This document shows, one piece after another, positions 6,797 to 14,202 of a stretch of DNA of 24,188 nucleotides; the first letter of the stretch is position 1; every line of letters begins with the position of its first letter. The position numbers and the translations under genes are program-made. The notes under the pieces are model-generated. The model was not told where the DNA came from, ran no database searches, and saw only the letters and a program-made list of their open reading frames with translations. This stretch comes from an uncultured Bacteroidales bacterium (GTDB taxonomy: Bacteria; Bacteroidota; Bacteroidia; Bacteroidales; Paludibacteraceae): assembly GCA_946616535.1 (NCBI GenBank), contig CAMOJA010000018.1, forward strand, positions 1 through 24,188. The letters run 5' to 3'.

Positions 6797-7285
6797 ATGA
6801 AAAAACTATTTTTGATTTTAGCGGCGGTGATGATGACCGTAAGCGTAATGGAAGCAAAAACTATTGTTGTTTATTTCTCGGCCACAGGAACCACCAAAGC
6901 GGCGGCAGAGCAGATTGCCAAAGAGCAGAAAGCGGATATTTGGGAGATCGTGCCGGCGGAGAAATACACGGCAGCGGACTTGGACTGGCGCAACAAACAA
7001 TCGCGTTCGTCGATTGAGATGGCAGACCCGGAAGCTCGTCCGGCGATCAAACAATGCACCAACATCCAGCCGTACGACGTCATTTATGTGGGTTATCCCA
7101 TCTGGTGGGGTGTCTGCCCGAGAATCATCAACTCGTGGATCGACAACAACCTCCCGCAGCTGGAGGGTAAGCAACTCATTCCGTTCGCTACCTCCGGCAG
7201 TAGTACCATCGGGCAATCAGTGGAGTACCTGCGCAAGACCTATCCGAGCTTGAAATGGGAGAACGGAAAACTGATGAATAAATAA
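6797..7285 (+). CDS. Exported flavodoxin-like protein
   Basis: 162 residues: an N-terminal signal-like segment (MKKLFLILAAVMMTVSVMEA) followed by a flavodoxin fold. The FMN phosphate loop is visible as YFSATGTTKAAAEQ (residues ~27-40) and the second flavin loop as GYPIWWGVCPRIINSW (~99-114), where Trp and Pro would stack on the isoalloxazine ring. A third loop is TSGSSTIGQS. This matches the Flavodoxin_4 group (PF12682), whose Bacteroidales members are often exported. Flavodoxins usually work in the cytoplasm, so a periplasmic or lipid-free exported form implies an electron donor at the membrane or in the periplasm. First gene behind its promoter, 21 bases ahead of the efflux adaptor. Redox partner unknown. 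Confidence 0.87.
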   Translation: MKKLFLILAAVMMTVSVMEAKTIVVYFSATGTTKAAAEQIAKEQKADIWEIVPAEKYTAADLDWRNKQSRSSIEMADPEARPAIKQCTNIQPYDVIYVGYPIWWGVCPRIINSWIDNNLPQLEGKQLIPFATSGSSTIGQSVEYLRKTYPSLKWENGKLMNK

Positions 7286-7306
7286 TCTGCACCAAACTAT
7301 AATACA

Positions 7307-8401
7307 ATGCAAAGCAAAAGTAAAAGATTGTGCCTATTGGCAGTAGTGGTATGTTGTGTGCTGACCGGTTGCGTGAAAGAGCCCGAGGCGCAGCATACGA
7401 GTTTTGAAACGCTAACGCTGGCCCGTGAGACTGTGACCGCTCCGATGACATGGAGTGCCGCTATCCGCGGTAAAGGCGATGTGTCTATCGTGTCCCGATG
7501 CACAGGAACGCTGGATGCCATCCGGGTGAAAGACGGTCAGAGCGTGAAGAAGGGCGACGTGCTCTTTATGATTGATAATCGCTCTGCCGTCAATGCCTTG
7601 GTACATGCGAAGGCGGATCTGCAGACGGCTCTTGCCAACTGCGAAAATGCCCGGCTGGAGGCGGAGAGCAACAAGGAGTTGGCCGACAAAGGAATCATCA
7701 GCGGCTATCTGTTGCGTAAGAGTCTGAACACCCTGCAATCGGCTGAGGCACAAGTGGCACAAGCCCGTGCTACCGTTCGTGACGCAGAGTTGCGCCTGGA
7801 TTATTGCACGATCAAGAGTCCGGTAAATGGTTTGGTGGGAAATATCATCCCCCACGTAGGTGACGTGATCTCCGAAGGGACGATGCTCACCCGCGTAGCC
7901 GGTGTCAGCGAGATGGAAGCCAGCTTCTCCATCACGGAGAGTCAGGTTCACGCGCTGATCAGCGAGTTGGGCTCGCTGGATGCCATGGTAAAGATAGCAC
8001 CGCCGCTCTCTTTCCGTTTTAAAGACGGCAGCGAGTACAGCGAGAAAGGTCGTATCACCAGCCTCTCCGGTATGGTCGATCAGCAGACCGGTTCGGTGAC
8101 CTGCTACGTAACTTTCCCGAACCCCAAAGGTGAACTGTTCTCGGGAATGCAAGGCTCTGTAGTGATGCCTGTAGAGTGGGAGAATGTGATGTTAGTGCCG
8201 CTGACCGCTGTTGTTCGTATCCAAAACAAGGCCCTCGTCTATAAAGTGGGTGCAGACAGCCTCGCTACCAGCGCTATCGTGGAGATAGAGGAACTGGGCG
8301 ACGGCGTGCGTGCGGTAGTCAAATCCGGTGTCGAAGAGGGCGAGACGATTGTGGCTAAAGGTGCTGCGAATGTGCATGAAGGACAAAAAGTGTTGTACTG
8401 A
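7307..8401 (+). CDS. RND efflux periplasmic adaptor lipoprotein (AcrA/MexA type)
   Basis: 364 residues with a lipoprotein signal ending LTGC (Cys22). After it come a barrel-sandwich/lipoyl half-motif (SRCTGTLDAIRVKDGQSVKKGDVLFMID), a helical hairpin (~residues 97-155, ALVHAKADLQTALANCENARLEA onwards, split here by description only), the second lipoyl half (LDYCTIKSPVNGLVGNI), a beta-barrel and a membrane-proximal domain ending AKGAANVHEGQKVLY. This is the membrane-fusion protein of a tripartite pump, bridging the inner-membrane transporter and the outer-membrane channel. Two bases separate its stop from the pump gene, so they are one operon. Substrates cannot be read from the sequence. Confidence 0.93.
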   Translation: MQSKSKRLCLLAVVVCCVLTGCVKEPEAQHTSFETLTLARETVTAPMTWSAAIRGKGDVSIVSRCTGTLDAIRVKDGQSVKKGDVLFMIDNRSAVNALVHAKADLQTALANCENARLEAESNKELADKGIISGYLLRKSLNTLQSAEAQVAQARATVRDAELRLDYCTIKSPVNGLVGNIIPHVGDVISEGTMLTRVAGVSEMEASFSITESQVHALISELGSLDAMVKIAPPLSFRFKDGSEYSEKGRITSLSGMVDQQTGSVTCYVTFPNPKGELFSGMQGSVVMPVEWENVMLVPLTAVVRIQNKALVYKVGADSLATSAIVEIEELGDGVRAVVKSGVEEGETIVAKGAANVHEGQKVLY

Positions 8402-8403
8402 TT

Positions 8404-11400
8404 ATGGCAAAGGGAAATATCTTCGTAGATCGGAAAGTGATGGCGGTGTGTATCTCGCTGCTGATCGCTTTGGTGGGTTTTATATGCCTCAAGACGCTGC
8501 CTATCGAGCAGTATCCGGATATCGCACCACCGACGGTGATGATCTCAACGTCCTATTCCGGCGCGGACGCCAACACGGTGATGAAATCCGTGGTGATGCC
8601 TATTGAGGAGGCAGTGAACGGTGTGGAGAACATGGCGTACATGACTTCGGAGGCTTCGGCTACCGGTGATGTCAATATCAACGTCTATTTCAATCAAGGT
8701 ACGGACGCGGACATGGCAGCGGTTAATGTGCAGAACCGCGTGTCGGCAGCGTTGGGATTGCTTCCGCAAGAGGTGACTCGCGTGGGTGTAAAGGTAGAGA
8801 AGAGGCAGAATAACATCCTTCAGATCTCTGCACTTGTCAGTCGTGACGGGAAGTTCGACATGGATTTCATCGCCAACTATATCGACATCAACGTCAAGCC
8901 TCGTCTCTTGCGAGTAACGGGTGTCGGTGCTGTGCAGCTGTTAGGTAACACGTACTCCTTGCGTATCTGGATGAAGCCGGATGTGATGGCGCAGTATGGT
9001 TTGGAGCCGAATGATATCTTCGCCGCCATCGGGAACCAGAATATGGTGGCTGCTACCGGTTCGTTAGGCGAGCAAAGCGGCAACACGTATCAGTATAATT
9101 TGGAGTACAAAGGTCGTCTGCAGTCCATCGAGGAGTTTGAGTCGATCGTGCTCCGTACGGATCATGGCAACGTGCTCCATCTGCGCGACGTAGCGGATGT
9201 GGAGTTAGGCGCATTGAACTACAGCTTCTCTTCACGCGTGGACGGCAAGCCCGGTGTAGCATTCATGATCAACCAGGCGCCGGGAGCCAATGCGACCCAG
9301 GTCAATGCGGCGATCAATGACCTGTATGACCAGATCAAAAAGACTATGCCGGCAGGCTTGGAGTTCACCACGCTCCAGACTTCCGATGACTTCCTCTATG
9401 CCGCTATCCATAACGTCGTAGAGACCCTGATCATTGCGATCATTCTGGTCATCCTGGTGGTGTATTTCTTCCTCCAGAACTTCAAAGCAACCCTCATTCC
9501 GTCGATCTCCATCATCGTATCGCTGTTAGGTACGTTCGCAGTGGTGAAAGTGGCGGGATTCTCATTAAATATCTTAACGCTCTTTGCCCTCGTGTTAGCC
9601 ATCGGAACGGTCGTCGATGATGCGATCGTCGTCGTCGAGGCGGTGATGGCGAAGATGGAGAGCGGCTACACATCGGCGTACAAGGCTACGAAAGATGCCA
9701 TGAGCGAAGTGACGGTGGCGGTTATCAGTTGTACGCTGGTCTTCATGGCGGTGTTCATCCCCGTGACCTTCATGCCCGGCACGAGCGGTACGTTCTTCAC
9801 GCAGTTCGGTATCACTATCGCCAGTTCCGTGGGACTCAGCTGTCTCTCGGCGCTGACCCTTTGTCCTGCGCTGACCGCCATCCTTTTCCGGCCTAAGAAA
9901 GAAGAGCCTAACGGAAAGAAAAGCTTCGCGCAGTATGTAAAAGAAGCATATGACGCCGGCTATAACGCCATCTTGGGCAAGTATAAGAATGGTGTTGCCA
10001 AGTTCTTGCAGAAACCCCGCCGTGCGTGGCTTTGGCTCATTGCTGCAGCGATAGCGATGGTGTTCGCCATGCGTGCGTTGCCTTCGGGTCTTGTGCCCCA
10101 GGAGGACCAAGGTGTGATCATGGTTGATGTAACGGCTCCGGCCGGTTCACCGCTGGTGGAGACCGATAAGATCATGGCGCAGGTAGAGGAACATGTGCTG
10201 CGGCTTGAGGAGGTGGAGAGTTATGCCAAGATCTCCGGTTTCGGTCTGATCTCCGGTACGGGTGTCAGCTACGGTACGCTCGTCGTGCGCCTCAAACCTT
10301 GGGACCAGCGCAAAGGTATCGAGCACTATATCGACTATGTGATGGCGAAACTGTACCTCTCTTGCGAGGATATCAAGGACGCACAAGTCATTCCGTTCCA
10401 GATGCCGCAGATTCCGGGGTACGGTAACAGTAACGCGATCGATCTACAGATGGAAGACCTGCAAGGAGGCGATATGTCGAAGTTCAACGAGGTGGTGAAT
10501 AACTTCCTTGCCGAGCTCCAGAAATACCCCGAGATACAGATGGCGATGTCGCTCTACAGTGAGTCCTTCCCCAAATACAAGGTCGATGTCAACGCTACGC
10601 AGTGTGACCGCGCAGGCATCTCGCCGGACGTAGTCTTGAACACTCTCGGTGCGTACTGCGGTAGTGCGTATATCAGTAACTTCAACCAGTACGGAAAGGT
10701 CTATCGTGTCATGGCCGGCGCAGCACCTGAGTACCGTCTGGATCCTTCGTCGCTGAATAATATCTTCGTGAAGATAGGGAGCGAGATGGCGCCCATCTCG
10801 CAGTTCGTGACGCTCACGCCGGCAGTCGGTTCGGCTACCCAGAAGCGTTTCAACCTCTATCAGTCGATCGCTTGTTCCGTGCAACCGAGTGCCGGTTATA
10901 GCGAGGGTAACGTGCAGAAAGTGATTGAGGAGGTAGCGAAGACACACCTGCCGGCGGGCTATACGTTCGAGTACGGAGGTATGAGTCGTGAGTTGCAGGC
11001 AAACAGCAAATCCAACCTCACCGTCCTTATTTACCTTGTTTGTATCCTGTTGATTTATATGATTCTCGCGTCGCTTTACGAGTCATTCTTCATCCCGCTG
11101 GCAGTCCTGCTGTCCGTACCTTTCGGTCTGATGGGCTCGTTCGCGCTGTCATGGCTCTGCGGCCAGGAGAATAACATCTACCTCCAGACCGGTGTGATCA
11201 TGTTGATCGGTCTGCTGGCGAAGACGGCTATTCTTATCACCGAGTTCGCGGTCGAGAAACGCAAACAGGGTATGCCTATCGTAGAGGCGGCTTTGGGAGC
11301 TTGTGAGGATCGTCTGCGTCCTATTCTGATGACCGTCGTGACGATGATTGCCGGAATGATTCCGCTGATTATCGAAGGTGGTGCCGGAGCAAACGGAAAC

Positions 11401-12942
11401 CGTGCACTCGCTATCGGTGTGACGGGTGGTATGGCGGTCGGAACGCTCGCCCTCGTCTTCGTCGTGCCTGCCTTCTATATCATCTTCCAGACACTCCACG
11501 AGCGCTTCCAAGGAGAGCCCGAGCTTATTGAAGAAGAATCTTCGGAATCTCGAAATACCGATATACCGAAATCTCGAAAACCGAATACGGCGATGATGGT
11601 AGGTGTCTTGATCATCAGCACAATGACCCTCTCTTCCTGCGGTATCTTCAAGAAATACGAGCCGGCGCAGAAACCCGAGCAGGACAGTCTTATCACCGCT
11701 GTCAGCGAGACGAACTGGCAGACCTATATCACCGATCCGATCTTACAGGGATATATCCGCAAAGCGCTGGAGAACAATGTCGATTACCGTTCGCGCAAGC
11801 TCGCTGTGTTAGAAGCAGATGCACGCCTTCGTGCCGCTAAGTTAGGCTTCCTGCCGACCCTGGCTATCTCGCCTGCCAACGTGGGCGTCTCGGGCACTTA
11901 TACACCCGGCACAGGTATGTCCGGCGCGACGCTGAGTTACCAGGTGCCGCTATCCCTCAACTGGGGAGGAGAAGGCTTCGGTACGATCACGAATCGCAAA
12001 CGTCAGGCGCAGGTGCTTCGCGACCAAGCGGAGGATAACCGTGCAGCGGCTCATGCAAACCTCGTTGCCACCATCGCCCGCACTTATACGCAACTGCAGT
12101 TGCTGGACTACCAGGGAGTTATCCTCGATAGTACGGAGATTATCTGGCAGCAAGTGCTGGAGATCCAACGCGTCCTGGTCAAGAACGGACAGGCGTACTC
12201 GCCTTCTATCGGCCAGATGGAAGCTTCGCTAATTAACGTGCAAATCCAACGCAAGCAACTCTTGGAGCAGATCCACTCGCTGGAATTATCTATGTGTCTG
12301 CTGCTGAACGTTGAGCCGCAAACGATAGCCCGTTCGCCGTGGACGAGTTATACCTTCGATCCCTGGACGCTGGAGTCCGTGCCGGCTGCGCAACTCAGCA
12401 ACCGTGCCGATGTCCGCGCGGCAGAGCGGAATGTAGCTGCGGCGTTCTATCAGACGAACATGGCAAAAGCCGCTTTTTGTCCGGCGCTGTCTCTCTCGGG
12501 ACTCATCGGTTGGACCAATAACGGCGGCATCGTCGTGAACCCCGGTCAGTTGCTGATGAACGCAGTACTCGGCCTCTCGCAACCGATCTTTGCCGGCGGC
12601 AAACTCAAAGCGGACCTCAAGATCGCCAAACTCGAGCAAGAGGAAGCCGCTAACCGTTACGTGGAGACCATGCTGAGAGCCGGAAGCGAAGTCAACGACG
12701 CCATCTTCCGTTGCAAGAATGCGCAGGAACAAGACACCCTCTACCAACGTCTTCTGACCACCCAGAGCGAGGCATATGAAGGCACGTATGAGTTGATGAA
12801 AACCGGTAGAGCCAACTACTTGGAGGTGCTTACGGCGCAGGAGAACTACCTCAAGGCGCAGCTCTCTGATGTCACCAACCGCTATAACGGACTCATCAGC
12901 CTCATCGACCTTTATGTGGCACTCGGCGGAGGAACGAAATAA
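8404..12942 (+). CDS. Fused RND (HAE-1 type) efflux pump and TolC/OprM-type outer-membrane factor
   Basis: One open frame of 1512 codons. Residues 1 to ~1035 are a complete AcrB/MexB-type proton-driven transporter: TM1, two large periplasmic loops, and the proton-relay residues Asp405-Asp406 in GTVVDDAIVVVE and Lys940 in GLLAKTAILITEFA. Residues ~1080-1512 are a complete outer-membrane factor, with the paired helical-hairpin pattern (KALENNVDYR, then ARTYTQLQLLDYQ; second half RADVRAAERNVAAAFYQTNMAKAAF and EVLTAQENYLKAQLSDVTNRYNG). Between them, residues ~1047-1058 come from an octamer repeat, and 1064-1079 (MMVGVLIISTMTLSSC) look like a lipoprotein signal with lipobox LSSC at Cys1079. So it may be a true fusion, a polyprotein cut by signal peptidase II, or two products through internal initiation at the ATG pair 11593/11596. 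Together with the adaptor it forms an export pump. Confidence 0.93.
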   Translation: MAKGNIFVDRKVMAVCISLLIALVGFICLKTLPIEQYPDIAPPTVMISTSYSGADANTVMKSVVMPIEEAVNGVENMAYMTSEASATGDVNINVYFNQGTDADMAAVNVQNRVSAALGLLPQEVTRVGVKVEKRQNNILQISALVSRDGKFDMDFIANYIDINVKPRLLRVTGVGAVQLLGNTYSLRIWMKPDVMAQYGLEPNDIFAAIGNQNMVAATGSLGEQSGNTYQYNLEYKGRLQSIEEFESIVLRTDHGNVLHLRDVADVELGALNYSFSSRVDGKPGVAFMINQAPGANATQVNAAINDLYDQIKKTMPAGLEFTTLQTSDDFLYAAIHNVVETLIIAIILVILVVYFFLQNFKATLIPSISIIVSLLGTFAVVKVAGFSLNILTLFALVLAIGTVVDDAIVVVEAVMAKMESGYTSAYKATKDAMSEVTVAVISCTLVFMAVFIPVTFMPGTSGTFFTQFGITIASSVGLSCLSALTLCPALTAILFRPKKEEPNGKKSFAQYVKEAYDAGYNAILGKYKNGVAKFLQKPRRAWLWLIAAAIAMVFAMRALPSGLVPQEDQGVIMVDVTAPAGSPLVETDKIMAQVEEHVLRLEEVESYAKISGFGLISGTGVSYGTLVVRLKPWDQRKGIEHYIDYVMAKLYLSCEDIKDAQVIPFQMPQIPGYGNSNAIDLQMEDLQGGDMSKFNEVVNNFLAELQKYPEIQMAMSLYSESFPKYKVDVNATQCDRAGISPDVVLNTLGAYCGSAYISNFNQYGKVYRVMAGAAPEYRLDPSSLNNIFVKIGSEMAPISQFVTLTPAVGSATQKRFNLYQSIACSVQPSAGYSEGNVQKVIEEVAKTHLPAGYTFEYGGMSRELQANSKSNLTVLIYLVCILLIYMILASLYESFFIPLAVLLSVPFGLMGSFALSWLCGQENNIYLQTGVIMLIGLLAKTAILITEFAVEKRKQGMPIVEAALGACEDRLRPILMTVVTMIAGMIPLIIEGGAGANGNRALAIGVTGGMAVGTLALVFVVPAFYIIFQTLHERFQGEPELIEEESSESRNTDIPKSRKPNTAMMVGVLIISTMTLSSCGIFKKYEPAQKPEQDSLITAVSETNWQTYITDPILQGYIRKALENNVDYRSRKLAVLEADARLRAAKLGFLPTLAISPANVGVSGTYTPGTGMSGATLSYQVPLSLNWGGEGFGTITNRKRQAQVLRDQAEDNRAAAHANLVATIARTYTQLQLLDYQGVILDSTEIIWQQVLEIQRVLVKNGQAYSPSIGQMEASLINVQIQRKQLLEQIHSLELSMCLLLNVEPQTIARSPWTSYTFDPWTLESVPAAQLSNRADVRAAERNVAAAFYQTNMAKAAFCPALSLSGLIGWTNNGGIVVNPGQLLMNAVLGLSQPIFAGGKLKADLKIAKLEQEEAANRYVETMLRAGSEVNDAIFRCKNAQEQDTLYQRLLTTQSEAYEGTYELMKTGRANYLEVLTAQENYLKAQLSDVTNRYNGLISLIDLYVALGGGTK
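11544..11575. repeat. 8-base tandem repeat at the RND-TolC joint
   Basis: Four units, consensus GRWATMYC, with a fifth degenerate copy to 11583. Read in frame as a Ser/Arg/Lys/Pro-rich linker (SRNTDIPKSRKPN) that directly precedes the internal lipoprotein-type signal sequence and gives it a positive n-region. 32 bases is not a multiple of three. Confidence 0.85.
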
Positions 12943-12951
12943 CAAAAACGC

Positions 12952-14202
12952 ATGACCTGGTTAACCATTCTTTTATCGGTATTGACCTTGACGGTGGACA
13001 GTAAGAACGCAGTCGTCGCGACGGGGGATATCCCTCCGTCCGCCGAGGTTTCCTATAGCTGCTCGTACCAGAAAGGAACGGTTCGCCAGGGCGATGAGGC
13101 TGTACTGCAACTGTCCTACCTCGCGGGCATGACGGTGAACAAAGTAGAGGTCTATATCCGCTCTAATAAAACCGAAGGAGCCGGAACTTGGTCCGTCTCT
13201 GTCAATAATCAGCCGGCGGCGACCAAGAGCGGCACTTTCGAGCAGTGGTTCGGCGCGTACGACAACACGAATCTTCATGCGCTTTCCCTCTTGCCAAAGG
13301 CCTACACGGGCGTACAGGAGATGACTATCCGGCTGCAGGGCACGGCGAACTCTATCTATATCGACCGCTACCTTATTTATTACACACCTGCGCCCGCGCA
13401 TAGCGTGACGCTCATGCGCGGAAACGAAGTCTATCAGACGCTTACGGAAACGACCGGTGGAGCAGGGGTTTTCCTGCCTCCGATGGATGACTATAACGGA
13501 TGGCGGTTTATCGGTTGGACGGAGACCGAATGCGGTCAGACGACCACACGGCCGGAGTTGATAGCGCCTAATACACAGTGTTTCCTGCCGGAGGACATCA
13601 CTCTCTGGGCGGCGTACGAATATATCCGGCCTGAGGACTCGATCTATGTCTCCGAACTAACCGACGGCGACTACCTCTATGTGAATACGCAGTCCCAAAT
13701 GGCGCTATCCGGAGTACCGGACGAAAAAGGGTGGATGATACCCCAGATGACGAATCGCCGGACCTTGAACCAACTCTATTCGATGACCTTCAATGCCGCC
13801 AAAGACACCGCCTATATCGTCCACACTATGACGGGCACACCTATCGGCTATGACGCCCAACAAAAACTGGTGTCTGCCGCTTCGCCTTGGCGCGTCTATC
13901 ACAAAGAAAACGAGACCATTCTCTATGCCACGATTGCGAATAAGAACTACATCTTGTGGCTGAATATAGAGGATTCGCATACCAGAGATTTTTATGCCGG
14001 ATTGTTTCCTGCTAACCCGCTGAACTCCCCTTTGAAACTCGCTTTCCCGGCATCGGAAAAAGAACAGGTCTATACCTGCCATCCGGAGTCTGGCATGGGT
14101 TTTGAACGTACTTTAGAGACAATAAAAAATGAATATATCTTTCCTTTCGGAATCTACGATCTGATCATCCGAAACGGGGAGAAAGAACTACGATTGAGAT
14201 GA
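12952..14202 (+). CDS. Secreted protein of unknown function with InlB/Listeria-Bacteroides-type repeat
   Basis: 416 residues. The N-terminus (MTWLTILLSVLTLTVDS) looks like a signal peptide but lacks the usual Lys/Arg. Residues ~30-145 are beta-rich and may form a jelly-roll-like module (SYSCSYQKGTVRQGDEAVLQ...; NKVEVYIRSN; NSIYIDRYLIYYTP). Around 150-220 there is one copy resembling the Listeria-Bacteroides (InlB B-type) repeat: a VTLMRGNEVYQT strand, WRFIGWTE, and LWAAYEY. The C-terminal ~200 residues (SIYVSELTDGDYLYVNT...) are not recognised. It begins 9 bases after the pump gene and overlaps the next gene by 4 bases (ATGA), so it is transcribed with both. No enzymatic motif was seen; a surface or periplasmic binding role is a guess. 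Confidence 0.78.
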   Translation: MTWLTILLSVLTLTVDSKNAVVATGDIPPSAEVSYSCSYQKGTVRQGDEAVLQLSYLAGMTVNKVEVYIRSNKTEGAGTWSVSVNNQPAATKSGTFEQWFGAYDNTNLHALSLLPKAYTGVQEMTIRLQGTANSIYIDRYLIYYTPAPAHSVTLMRGNEVYQTLTETTGGAGVFLPPMDDYNGWRFIGWTETECGQTTTRPELIAPNTQCFLPEDITLWAAYEYIRPEDSIYVSELTDGDYLYVNTQSQMALSGVPDEKGWMIPQMTNRRTLNQLYSMTFNAAKDTAYIVHTMTGTPIGYDAQQKLVSAASPWRVYHKENETILYATIANKNYILWLNIEDSHTRDFYAGLFPANPLNSPLKLAFPASEKEQVYTCHPESGMGFERTLETIKNEYIFPFGIYDLIIRNGEKELRLR

